A stretch of DNA of 40,637 nt from NCBI GenBank assembly GCA_020536535.1, contig JAHLWZ010000939.1, forward strand, positions 1-40,637. The letters are read 5' to 3'. Positions 9,481-21,232 of this stretch are shown here, piece by piece. Position numbers and translations under genes: made by a program. Below the pieces are notes generated by a model. It was not told the origin of the DNA. It did no database searches and saw only the letters and a list, made by a program, of their open reading frames with translations. Position 1 is the stretch's first letter. Every line of letters begins with the position of its first letter. The DNA comes from Pelomyxa schiedti (lineage: Eukaryota > Evosea > Pelobiontida > Pelomyxidae).

Positions 9481-12400
9481 TTATCTTTTCCTTTTGGAAC
9501 TGTGTGGTTGTTTGGGGGCATCATTGGACGGTGGTGGTGACCTTTTGGAGCCGGCTAGTTTGGTTTCTTCTTTGTCTTTGTGGTGGTGTTTGGTCTTCTT
9601 GCTGGAAGCCTTATCTTTCGATTTGTGGTGCTTCTTGTCCTTGTGTTTGTGTTTGGTTTTGTCTTTCTTGGATGATTTGCTTCCTTTCTTGTCTTTTTCT
9701 TTCTTTGAGACCTTCTGGGGGCGTTTCTTGTTCTTCTTTGCCTTCGCTTTTGCCTTTTCTCGTTCTTTTTCCTTTTCCTTCTTCTTTCTCTCTTTCCTCT
9801 TCTTCTTTTCCTGTTCTTGTTTTTTCTGTATGAAAGTAAGCAAGTTATGAGTAAGAAGGGCAAAAACCTGACAGCCTTTGACTAGAACATCACATCGTCG
9901 GTGGAGATCAACAGCTGTTCTACTCTGTAAGAACCTTGAAACATTAAGCCTATGATTCATCTTACAAGTTCTTACCAATCAAAGCGGAACAAGTCAGACC
10001 GTAAGACACATTCCTTTAGGTGATCCCACTTGCCATAACCCAAATCACGCAGTGTGGTTAACTGAAGGAAAATTTGTTACACAAGGAACATAAGGGGAGT
10101 CAAACCAGGAATATATCACTCGTGTAAGAGAAGTGTTTGTTGTTTCTTGACAGAGAAAAAATGCTGGGAGTAGGACCTCGGAATACAAGGGTATTGAACG
10201 GTGGCAGAGAATCTAAAAGTTTTTGCTTTTCCACAATTTGTTCACGTTTTTCTTCTCCCTTTTCAATTTTTCGTTTGATTGACTCAGAATCTGTGTTTCT
10301 TAAGCATGACAAAGGGAAGGGGAAGTAGGGTACCTTTCAATTCATCAATCCTTGACCAAAAGACTTCGGAGTACTCTTTCACTTCTTCAAGGCTCTTACC
10401 AGGAATAGCTGCAGCAATGTCTTTGAGGTTTTTTCGGCCATGATTTTTGCTTGCATGAATGAAAAGGAAAAAATCTCTGTAGCTCCACTGAGTGTATCCC
10501 TGTGATGCATGTGAGATCGGTTTTTTCTATGGGTTATTTTGATTTTTATTGTTTCTCACTTTAGTTAGTAACTTCTCTTTCTCAGCTATCTCAGCTTCGG
10601 TGAGGTCATCTACAAACTATTATTTCATGACCTAGTTTCTGGAAATACCTGGGAAGGCAACAAGTGTCTTTTCAGATGAGGATTGTGCATCTTCCAATGC
10701 CTCGTACGCTGCGATTTTATCCTGAAGGATACTTAGGGAACCTCATTCCGAAGGTTTTCTGTTTTTACCTTGTAAATTGTTCTTTCCTTCTTCAGAATTT
10801 CGAAGAGCCTCTCAGGGTAGAACTGCCACGGCTGCCTGTTGTGGGTATTTAGAAGTGGAAGAAAGAAACACAACACACAGAGTAGGTTGTCGTAGGGGCC
10901 TGAGAGGTACCATACGACGATGTGCCTGTTGCCTGCAGTAAAATGGTGCATTAATATTTTTTTGTTTTTGCAGTAGAGGCTTACGCTGCTGCTCTGTTGT
11001 TGGTTCCACTGGTCTGTGCGTCACCTTCTCTGAGAAGTTGAGCTATTTCGGAGGTAGAAGTCTTTTTGTCGAAGTCGTGGATGTCAAACTCGTCTGGCAG
11101 AAAGAGTCAACCCTCTACAGTGAGTTGATGTTACCTACCTTGACCAGAGAAGTCAAGCATTTTCTTTACGTTTTCCTGCATTTCTTCCTGCTGCTGGGCT
11201 GTCTTTTGCTCTGCTTGAGCAAGAATTTGATCAATGTCCTCGTTAGTGGTCAGTTCACTGGTTGCTGTGCTCCGGAGCACTTGATCTGCTCCAAAGTGCA
11301 CCATTGATAACAGTTCCTCAAATTTAACAGCCTTATTTGAGGATTCAGCAAGTCTTCCTATTGCACATATGTGAGAGTTGGTGACTAAAACCATCACCCA
11401 CCTTGTTGAATTACTACAGCATCAAGACATAATCGTTTCTCTGCCCTCTGTACAATTTTTTCTTCCACAGTATACTGTGGGAAAGTATTAATTATAAGGG
11501 AAACTATACCAATATACCTCAGTTACGAATCTGTACACAGTTACAGGCTTAACTTGTCCAATACGATGCGCTCTGTCACTGGCTTGCAGGTCCATTTGAG
11601 GATTCCTTTATAAAGATCAAAGATGGATAGAAAATCATATGTTCACCAGTCACTATCGTAAATAATCACTGGACAAAGTTAGTACTTTCTTGTGCAATTT
11701 CCACTAGATACGATACCTTGATCGGCGGTAGCAAGATTAATTCCAAGACCTCCTGCTCTGAGAGCTAATAAGCTTCACTAGAATGCACAGGAGATTACCT
11801 TGTTGATAGCAAGAACAGAAAAACTGGGGAGTTTTTAGCATTGAATTCATCAATTCGCTTGTCTCGCTCCACAGTATCTGTACTCCCATCAATACGGACA
11901 TAGGTCCACCCACGAAGCGCTATGTAATCTTCAATGATATCCAGCATTCTACGAAAAATCGTTAATGCTCAACGGTGTTATACGCAAGACGAAACCGTGT
12001 CATTTGGGAAAAAACGAGAACTCGCGAATTTTGTGCTTTAAGTTTTTGTAGCAACTTGTCAAGTACCACCATTTTACCTGTTTTTTTTTTTTAGGAAATT
12101 TCTGTACCAACGATTGTTACCTGAGGCAGTGACTAAATACTCGCCATTAACATAAGGAGGGCCAGGTTCGATTTCGTGGAACAAATAGGGATGGTTGCAG
12201 GCTTTACGTAGCTAAACTCATTAGAGAAATGTGAAAGAAGTAGCAAGTACCTGCATAATCATATTTAGAAGCCTGGTACGCTGTTTATAAACCCCTAGTT
12301 TCATATGACTTAAAAACCCTGAGTAGCTTGCTGTTACCGAGGAGAACATCTCTCTCCTTCTTCAGGATGCTTCTGTACAACCCAGTCTGAAGAGTGGACA

Positions 12401-14965
12401 AACGCACGAATACTTTGATTTCTTTTTTTGGAGGTAAACTTTTTTCCACATCAACCTTTGTTCGGCGAAGCATGAAAGGCTTGAGGATCTTTTTATTGTT
12501 TAGTCTACGCATATCTTTTTAGAGAGCCTACTGTATGCAGCCGTTGTACAGTATCTGCTTGATGCTCAGCATCCATTTGAAACCACTCATCAAAATCTTC
12601 AGCGGAATCAAAGACTTCAGGTAAAAGAAAGTTGAGTAAAGCCCACAGTTCATGTAAATTGTTCTGAAGAGGTTAATGAGATTGCTTTGAAAGAAAGATA
12701 TGCCCACTTGCAATGGAGTCCCTGTTAGTAGTAGTCTGTGATCATTATCGAATTTTCTTACAAGTTGGGAAAGGAGAGAGTGCTCGTTCTTGATTCGATG
12801 AGCTTATGGACCTTAGTGATTATGGAGAGGAAAAACACCTCGTACCTTCATCAATAACAAGGTAACTAGTAAGGAGTAAATCAATAACCTGGGAAAAAGG
12901 GGGAAAACCTCCATTTTATTTTACGTAGAGGCAACTGCTCAATCTTGGCAATTTCATATGATGTTAAGACAACATTGAATTTCCGTTTTCTTATTTGTGC
13001 AACAATCTCTGGCTGAAAGAAATGGAGATAAACAGTAAGGAGAACGTGGCGAAGACTTTAAGAATACCCTATCCTCTTTCGATCCAATGAGTTTGATGAC
13101 ATTTAGATATGGGGCCCATCGGTGAAGCTCTGTTTCCCATCCATGCAGTGTTGATTTAGGAGCGACAACTATGTGAGGCCCTTTATTGTGGCGTAATTTG
13201 TAAAGGTATCCTTGAGGTAGATTAGAATACACATTAGAGAGCAACAACCAAACCAAAGAGGGCAATTGTTTCAAGAGTTTTTCCAAGCCCCTAGATATAA
13301 GAAATTACACTCATGTTTCTTAAAAGGGGAAAACCATTTCATCAGCTAGAATACTGTTGATGCCTCCATCGTGCCTCCTTATCAACCAGTTAAGCGCATC
13401 AACTTGGTAAGTCTTCATTGAACCATTCTTAATAACTTGATTTCTTTAGACAGTGTAACAGAGTGAACAAACGTACAGGGAGGGGACTCATCGAAATGAG
13501 TTTGGGACATATCAACTTCATCGAGGGCTGTTTGAACTAATTCATCATCTTCATCTTTTTCCGCTCTACTGAGACGTTTACTGGGTGTATGTGGAATCTG
13601 AGCATCAAGACTGCTCCTTGTTCTAATGCATCGCGTATATAGTTCAGTCTGCTCCATCATGAATTTCAAGCGCTTTTCACGCTTTTTTTGCTGGTTTTTG
13701 TTTTGTTTTTATTTTGGCTTACACAAAAGATTCCAAGGTTTACTTGCTTTTCGAGAAATGGCATCGAGTTCAGATTGTGAAGCTGCAGCTGATCCACTTT
13801 CAGGTTTATCTGCACTTTCAGGTTTGTCTGGTGTACTTGTGCCATCTGTTTCCTTTTGTTCGTTGGTTGGTTTTTTGTCCATTTTTGTGTCATCTTTGTC
13901 CGTGGCATCGGTTGTGTCAACGTCTTTGTCGGTTGTGTCTTTGGCATTGTTTTCATTATTGCTAGTGTCTTTTGGTTCCTCATCCTTGTCAGAAGTGTTT
14001 TTTCCAGCCTCCTCTTCAATGTCTCCAACAAATTTTTCCCATTCTTCTTCTTGGGTTTCCTTGAGTTCACGCAGTTGGCTTAACCTCCTCTCTCGCAGAG
14101 CCCTAAAAGCTTTTTCTGCCTTGTTTGGAACGACATCTTCCTCAGTGCTGGATCCACTCCCTTCACTACTGTCACTCTCACTTCCACTCGACCTGTTCGA
14201 TCTGCCCTTGGCAGCACCACCTCTTCCCCTTCCCCTTCCACGTGCAGCTGGGGCAGGCTTTTTCCGCTGCCCCCAGTCTGAGTCCGCGTCGCTGCTGCTG
14301 CTCTCGCTGTCACTATCATTTCTCCTCGAGGGGGGGTTCCTCCTGCCCCCGCCGCCGCCCCCTCTCCCGCGGCCCCCCCTTGCTCCCCTGCCCCTCGCCC
14401 CCCCTCTGCCCCTTCCTCTGGACCCAGAGCCCTTGCCCTCCCTCCAGTCACCGTCCTTTTTAGTACTAGAGTCACTCCCGCTCCCGCTGCCGCTTCCACT
14501 GCCACTTCCGCTCCCGCTCCCGCTCCCACTCCCACTCCCACTCTCGCTGCCGCTTCCACTGCCACTTCTGCTCCTGCTCCCACTTGCACTCCTGCTTCTG
14601 CTTTTGCTTCTGCTTTTGCTTTTGCTTCTGCTCCTGCTTCGACTCCTGCTTGTGCTCCCCTTCTTGTCTGTCATCTCGTGGTCGCTGTGGTCACCTTTCT
14701 TCGACGTGGAAGTAGTAGTAGTGGCAGTTGTACTCGTGGTCTTCGCGTCCGACTCCTCAATCGACGTATCACCCTCGTCGTCCTCGCCCTTCTTATCTAC
14801 AAACAGGGGGGAAAAAAAAAAAAAAAAACCAAAAGCGCAGTCGGTCAGCCCCAAACATAACAAACCATTCTCTGTCCCACAATGCACATACACACCGGTC
14901 GTAGTGGACACGTCGTCGTCCCGCGAGTCGTCGATGGTGGTATCGCCTCCGGTGCTGGAATCCAT
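9481..14965 (-). CDS. ISWI-family SNF2 chromatin-remodelling ATPase, many exons
   Basis: ISWI ATPases slide and space nucleosomes. From N- to C-terminus the gene encodes an acidic Ser/Thr-rich leader, a long SR/GS-dipeptide tract (14475-14657) and an Arg/Gly-rich stretch (RGRGRGGA type). The SNF2 N-lobe follows, with [11 protein letters not shown] then [13 protein letters not shown] after an intron (about 13250-13380), [19 protein letters not shown], and [10 protein letters not shown] near 12725. The second lobe shows [41 protein letters not shown] and [12 protein letters not shown] ([19 protein letters not shown]), SANT and SLIDE follow ([14 protein letters not shown], then [16 protein letters not shown]). 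It ends in a very Lys-rich tail (9481-9830) stopping at 9481. HAND-SANT-SLIDE identifies ISWI over CHD or SNF2. The start is the first ATG in frame. The first intron carries a long poly-pyrimidine tract. Confidence 0.92.
14475..14657 (-). repeat. SR/GS dipeptide-coding repeat in the ISWI N-terminus
   Basis: Read on the minus strand, this is an array of alternating Ser codons with Arg, Lys, Gly or Glu. It starts SR/SK-rich and becomes almost pure GS. The DNA is a degenerate 6-bp repeat and leaves a long open frame on the opposite strand. SR dipeptides are typical of splicing and chromatin condensate proteins; in ISWI they are unusual. Confidence 0.75.
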
Positions 14966-15199
14966 TGCCTCTTTAGTGGGGGGTGCAGCACCAAAGAACA
15001 AAGTTTGAAAAAAAAAAAAAGAAAAAAGGAAAAATAGAACCTTCTTTCTGGTTTATTTTTGGTGTTTGTAGGGTTTAAATACTAAGATGCGATGGCATAG
15101 GATTCCATCGAATTCGGAAATCCCAACATATTATTACTAAGAGATTGTTAAGTGTTGTGCCGTGGTAAGGTACCTTTTGTTGTATTGTTGTTTGTCGAA
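14966..15199. promoter_or_regulatory. Divergent promoter region, ISWI and CMD genes
   Basis: These 234 bp lie between two start codons facing apart and must hold both promoters. There is an A-rich run near 15008-15035. No strong TATA or dyad element was found. Confidence 0.4.
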
Positions 15200-15740
15200 A
15201 TGGAAGACGTACCCGCGAGCGCCGCACCGTGGCCAACACACTTCAAGGATGTAAGGGCAAAGTGGCCTGAGTACTCGAAGTCCTTGGATGCATTGGGAAA
15301 CTGTGTGAGACAGGTATGTGAGGGCTTATGCTGCCATGTTATGTGCTGATATCCCCTGAACCAAAAGGGACCACTAGATGTCAAGACGCAACACCTTATC
15401 CAAATGGCTGCCGCGATTGCTATAAGGTCAGAAGGTGGAGTCCACAGGTAAGACATGACAAGTGCAACTTTCAGTGTGCGAACTAAGATGCACGTAGTCA
15501 CGCAAGGCGAGCGCTGGCTCTTGGGGCTTCGAAAGAAGAAGTTCTCCAGTCCGCACTGTTACTTACTTCCACAGGTACTTTTTTTGTTTTTTTTTTTTTT
15601 TGCGACTGTGTGTACTACGCTGACGCAAATCAGTTGGGTTTCCACAGGTATCAGCCGGAATCAGTTGGATAGAAGATCTCTACGAAAGTCCGACATCTAC
15701 GACGACACAACACCACTCGTCTACACCCATATTGCCTTGA
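15200..15740 (+). CDS. Carboxymuconolactone-decarboxylase (CMD/AhpD-fold) protein, 4 exons
   Basis: Exons 15200-15313, 15368-15447, 15498-15574 and 15634-15740 give 125 residues in a closed frame, with introns of 54, 50 and 59 nt. The CMD signature is clear: LIQMAAAIAIRSEGGVHSHA, RRALALGASKEEVLQSALLL and VGFPQVSAGISWIEDLYES. The third intron has two possible acceptors. The one at 15633 is chosen because only it restores the VGFP motif. The AhpD CxxC is absent: SEGGVHSHA replaces the usual Cys-x-x-Cys-His segment, as in the YurZ-like branch, so peroxidase-type thiol chemistry is not expected. The actual reaction is unknown. It is divergent from ISWI, with 234 bp between start codons. Confidence 0.85.
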
Positions 15741-15852
15741 TTTTTTTTCTGTTCTGCAAACGCCGGGAATTGTTGTCACTGAATGGCAGTTCAAAGGAAA
15801 GGAAAAGAAACAACATCAGATTGGACGAAAACCATTTTTTATTGAGGTCGGG

Positions 15853-18749
15853 ATGATGGAGTGTGCGGGTGGAGCGGCAGATCTGCCGCCCTCGAATGTT
15901 GCAACAACTACCGCGGGGAACGACAAAACAGCACCACCAAACTACGTTGTTGAAGATGCAGTTTCTCGTGACAACACAGCGGCGCAAGATCCGGGTCAGA
16001 CGCGCGCAGTTGCGAGCAACGCGGAACAAACGAGCGCAGTTTTGACCGATCCAGTTTCGGTGTCTTCTGCTCCTACGAACGGACAAGTGACAGGCTTCGC
16101 GCCGCTTGGAATTGACACGTTCCCGTTTGGTTTCAATTTGGATGCAATGGGGAGTGTTGGTGGCGGACATGTGAACTACGGGTTGGGCAACCTCCCTCTG
16201 AATATGGGTGGTAATTCTACTGACATTACCGGGGCTACTGGTGTTGCTGCTTTGGGGTTGGATCAACTGTTGAACATTGTAGGACTTGATACTTCTGCTT
16301 TCGCAGCAGCAGTCAATGACGCTGCTGCACAACAGCAACCACAACAAGACTCGACAATGGCTTGTGCTCCTATTCTTCAGGTAGACTCTGAGATTCACGA
16401 CAGTTCTGTGTCCAGTTCCATGATGGCCCCTTCTACGGAAATTCCACCTTCCACTGAGGGAGCACCGACCGAACGGTCAGAAAGTGCGATTCAACTTCAG
16501 AACGACTCTGCTCTGGTACATATTGTTGTAACTATCATCACATCCAAATTAACACTTCCGTACTTCACAGGATATTAATGTGACTACACAAAAAGACCAA
16601 GAATCTTCCACAACGACCGGGACAGAACTTCCGAGTTCTGAGAATTCCAGTGAATCTAAGTGGTCTCCAGGGGATTATTTAGTAGTGCGATGCGATTCCC
16701 GTGATCCTTTCTGGGTTGCTGCCGTTATGGTACCTCTGTAACTTCTGAATCGCGCAGCTCACCCTGGCAGGAGACTGAAAGCAAATCCACTGATCAAGAA
16801 GGATGGTTACAAATACGACGGATGGATTTTTCTTCCATCTGTGAAGGCATGCATGTAAAGTCCTCGGGAGAGTCTGTATTAACCCTCTGTTAGATGGAGA
16901 AGTATATAAAGTTGGTTATTGGGATCACATACCAAAGTCTACTGTTCTATGTAAAACAAAGTTGCTTCAGTCGAACATAGGTTTTGTTCTGCCCAGAGAT
17001 GAGCGGTATAATTACACTTGGATAGATTATCCATCAACTGTTTAGATTTAGGATTATGAAACTCATACAAAATTCGGAAAATGATGAAATGGAGTAAGTG
17101 AAAGAATGGCATTTATTTTTTGTACTTAATTCGCCTCAAACTTTCAAAACAAAGAAACAAAACAGATAATTTTGAGTTGGAGGTTGGGGCCATTCTGTCT
17201 AAAGCTGTCCTACAAGATGGTAAACTCTATTATCTCATCCGTTGGAAGGTTCCCCCTTTGACTACTCGGGAAGTATTAAAGTGGACAGGGTTTTGATGAA
17301 AGAAATACTACGTGGGAACCTGCTGGAACACAGGCAAAGGGTTTTTCAGTGGCACTGAAGAAGTTTGAAGGAGCAGTGTGCAAACTGGTGGTCACTTTCC
17401 CTGGCAATAAACCTATTGCTCCTGCAAAGAGGTTGGAATTCGGACTTTGCCGTGTACCCTTTCTTACTGATAACAGAACGGCAGCCCCGCCACGATCACG
17501 ACAAAGACCGAAAAAGAGTAGAACTGACACAGTGGGTGATACAAATGGAAGTTCGTTGCCTGGTGCACATCCCCACGCACCTCAAGCAGCCGCTAAGGGT
17601 GGCAGGAAAAAGACTCTTCTTGATAAATTGAGAGCACAAGGACCACCAGGTTGGAGGAAACAAGCAACTGGGAAGCCAGTTTGTACAGTTAGCGCATCGG
17701 TGAATATTAATCCACACAAATGAAAAGGGTACTCCTGGAACCCCAGGAGCAGGCAAGAAACCAGCTGCTCCCGCAACGGGAAAGAAGCCAATTGGGCGAC
17801 CTCGTGGTTCTACTGTATCTGCAGCAGCACAGAAGCGTCAACCTGATGCCTCGAATCTTGGAACTGTGCCACTGACATCGTATGTGCTCGCGGGCTTGCA
17901 TTCCACTAACTGTGTTAAATTCAGTAACATGTCTATGGGAGGTACTGGAATGCAATCTGGGCTTGGAATGCAACCAGCTTTCAATTGCTCCAGTACCGTT
18001 CTAGGTGTGCATGATGTTGAATCTCCCTCTGGCATGATGCCAAATCCAAGTGCCCCAGGAATGGTAAACCTGAATACTACAGCTGAATGCCTTCAATCAC
18101 CCTATATGGGACTACCAAACACAGCTCCTTCATTGCTCATGTCTCAACTACAACAGCTTCCTTCACTCTCTATGCAATCTCTAGTTGGCATGCCATCAAA
18201 CTCTACAGCAAGCAATCCCAGCACAAACATCACACCCCAGTGGGACTCCACTTCAAGTGTATTTTCTTTACAGAACGCCGATATGATTGTACAGATGGCC
18301 TCCCAACTCGCTGCTAGTGGAGGGTTGAGTACCACTCCGACTTCCACGGATATGGGCCTTGGGTTCAGTGGTGTAGGGATGGGTTTAAGTGGTCTGGGGC
18401 TTGGACTTCCTGAAGGAGTAGGTGGGGTAGGAATGGAGATGGCCCCCAACACATCATCAAGTGCAATTTCTCCCCTTCTCTCCAGTCCACCAACAATTGC
18501 CACCCCCACAGCATCAGTGATGCCACAACCACCTCCGGTTTCTTCTTCAGTACTTCCGCGCAAGTTCGCCAGCCAAGGTATGAAGTCCTTTCATTTTCAA
18601 ACCGTCTAATGCACACATTAGGAAAGCGAAAACCACCCTCCTTGCAGATCAATAAAAACCGCCCTCGCCCCAGCACAGAGGCTCACCCGAGTGACTCTGC
18701 CCAAACACCCAAAACTGCCCCTGCAGCTGGTAGCCCAGGTGGCTCCTAA
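15853..18749 (+). CDS. Chromodomain and AT-hook protein, low-complexity flanks
   Basis: This is probably a chromatin reader. The N-terminal ~220 residues are Ala/Thr/Gly/Asn-rich and disordered. They are followed by a small Trp-rich module (WSPGDYLVVRCDSRDPFWVA, then EVYKVGYWDHIPKSTVL) that looks like a Tudor- or PWWP-like barrel. A chromodomain follows: LEVGAILSKAVLQDGKLYYLIRWK, joined across a 40-nt intron (17271-17290 region) to GFDERNTTWEPAGT. The WK-GF...TTWEP core is diagnostic. A basic linker and an AT-hook (GRPRGS, about 17795) precede a Met/Gly/Ser-rich C-terminal half ending at TAA 18747-18749. At least seven introns are needed. Boundaries in 16720-17160 are uncertain; one 5' site there was chosen only because it keeps the frame. 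The first Met is used, with a second directly after it. Confidence 0.8.
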
Positions 18750-18880
18750 AAAAAACTAACCGGAGCCGGCGAGTCAAAGCAAGCCATTATTCCGGTTCCA
18801 CACTAAACCGCCAAACACTATTCTCAAAACGGTATCAAAAGAAACCAAAGTTCGCAAATTAAATTCTTGCAGTTTTTTGC

Positions 18881-21144
18881 CTATTCCAATGGTGTTGCAG
18901 CAACACATGCTGCTTCAGTGTTTTGGGGAGTGGGCTTCACGCGGTGCTTTGAGGGCAAAGGCACAAATTCTGTGAGCCTCAGTGTGAAACATGGGCTGGT
19001 GTTTTGTTCCAGAAGCTCGCGTTTGAATTTATCATAAAGTGCCTGAAGAAAGAGAATGAGGCAAGGAAGGGGCACAAATTAAGGTACAACAAGCACACCT
19101 TGATAAGGAAGTAGTGCACAGTTTTCTTGGCACCATAGGTGGCAGTCCAGGCACAGGAGCGAGGGTGCGGCCGGCTCACAACAAAGTGGAATGGGTCGAC
19201 TTGGAATTTCCAGCCAAGTACCGCTAGGTGCAGAAGCCACTGGATTTTATTCAGGCCGTAGCCGCAGAACCGCGGGTCAAATAAGGGCGTGGAATTGTTC
19301 GGAACAACAACGTACGGTTCGTAACCTGTTTTCGGTTAGAGTTTTGAGAGGGCTAGTTGGATCAAACCCTCTTCGTAGGTGGCCAAATAGGGGTACTGAG
19401 CAATCTTCCATGTGTCATAGTTGCTGGGCATGTGTCCCATTGGGAAATGACGTGTGTGGAACGGAGAAAGTGAACCAAGTGACATCATCTTCACAGCTTC
19501 TAATCTGAAAGGAACAGTTTAGAATGGGCCATTCTAAACGAAGACATGGTTCTTGTACTTGTTATTTGGGAGGGTCTTATTTAAAGAAAGCTCAAAGGCA
19601 GGCAATACGAGAGCGGTTTTGCTATCTCTGGTTGATCCATACAACACACTGCATAAATGTCCATGCATGCCAGTCGATGGGACGAAATCAACGTCCAGGA
19701 CAAACACGTAATTTGTATGCACTTGGCGCATGGCAACATTGCGCAGTACATTGATTGGGTAGGGCTGAGAACTTGTCTCGGGATTTGTAGTTACTTCACA
19801 GACCGTATCGGTTTCTGGGAGTTGAAAAACGAGAGCGATGTCTAATCGACAGGGAGAGGAATCCACATTGAGACGTTCAACACCTTGGTGCAAGGATTTG
19901 ATTCTGTCCAGTTCGTATTCAAGTGCCTCAGGATCTGATGACACACAAAGAGGTAAATAAATTGCAGCTGAAATGATTCCAGTCCATGACAAAGCCTTTG
20001 GGGTGTTACTGGAATTCTAAAGTGTTGTTTCAGGTGAGGTGAAACCATTTCTTCCAGGTTATGAAGCCTATCAAGAGACAATTGCGTTGCTATTGTTACT
20101 TCGTTCTCTGTTCTTGGAAGGGTACTGCGCAGGAACATGAATTCCTGAAATGATTTAAAAGAACAAGGAGACTGGTGAATAAGGAACCTCTCTGAACTCT
20201 GGGACCGGTATTGGCCACTGTGTCGCGGCTCTAAGAAGCTGTTGCCTCCAATGTTCCACCCAATCTTGGGCTTTGTTGTCCTCTGTTGCCAACTCCTCGT
20301 CACCAGCGAGCTGAAAGGATAATATAAGTTCAAGTTATTTGTGTATGGGGGCTACATTAAAATTATCTGTGCGGCAGACGGGGTCAGATGAAAGGGTGCA
20401 TGTGGAACCAGCATCCCCATTTGGGTCACTTCCATCTGGGAGGTCCTGTGGCCCTGCACTACCATACATATCCACAATGTCAGCAGTGTCATTATCATTA
20501 TCGTTGGCATCATCCCCGTCGGGGTCTGAATCCTTTGTGTTCGAGTCACTTCCTTGCCCATCGTCGTCAGAGGCCTTTAACTTCTCATTAGTTTCACAGG
20601 TGCGTTCAGGGACGTACAAAGTGGTCGTCGACATCAGCGCAGTCGTCACTGTCAAACTCGGACTGGTCATCCTCCGAATCACTGCTTTTTCCATCGGCAC
20701 TGTCATCATCATCTTTTTTGGGGGGAGGGGGGGGATCTAGGTGTGTCCCCCTGCCCCTCCCATGCAAAAACCCATCCCCGTAATCTATCGCACGCCCACG
20801 ATCATCGTGACAATAATAATCACGTCTCTCACACAGTTTAGCAAGCCTGAATGTGAGGTTGGCAATGGATAATGGTTTCACTCCTTCATACTTTTTGTCA
20901 AGATGTTTCCAGAAACATATGTATCGCCATAGTTTCAGTATCAGTTTTTTCCCCAACAGGGATGATACCGCCTTATTACGTGATGCATAATTGGCTATCC
21001 AATAAAGTTGCACATCGACTTCTGCTTTAGGATTTTGAAGAATACTCTTGCCTTCTGTAGGAAAAATGAGTGATTCAATTGGGAATGGTGGTAACCTGGT
21101 AAAACTCTCTGGATTGCTGGGAACAGTGGGCGTATCTTTTTCAT
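18881..21144 (-). CDS. LARGE/B4GAT1-like GT49 glycosyltransferase with acidic insert
   Basis: GT49 enzymes of animals add glucuronic acid or xylose to matriglycan on alpha-dystroglycan in the Golgi. This gene has the GT49 core: NEVTIATQLSLDRLHNLEEM, then ALSWTGIISAAIYLPL, YPINVLRNVAMRQVHTNYVF and LDVDFVPS, where DVD is the metal-binding DxD. Downstream are PHTRHFPMGH-like and PLFDPRFCGYGLNKIQWL-type motifs, ending KRELLEQNTSP near 19010 and stopping at 18881. Before the catalytic domain is a ~100-residue Asp/Ser-rich acidic region (20350-20740), preceded by a short poly-Pro/poly-Asp stretch. The N-terminus is the weak point: the start at 21144 is tentative, and the segment AVSSLLGKKLILKLWRYICF is only a poor signal anchor. 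The gene converges on the chromodomain gene (131 bp) and follows the C2-LRR gene closely. Confidence 0.8.
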
Positions 21145-21232
21145 AAGCTTTTTTCTTTGTTTGAGCTGCTTTGATTTGACACTGTTCTGACGCTTTTTGC
21201 TTCTTGTGACAGCTTTACCCTATTTTCCCGTT

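Noticed and set aside
13626-15008. A 460-residue plus-strand open frame rich in Leu, Pro and Ser
   Set aside because: It is the antisense shadow of the ISWI SR/GS and acidic exon; the simple codon repeat leaves no stops. The minus strand carries the conserved remodeller.
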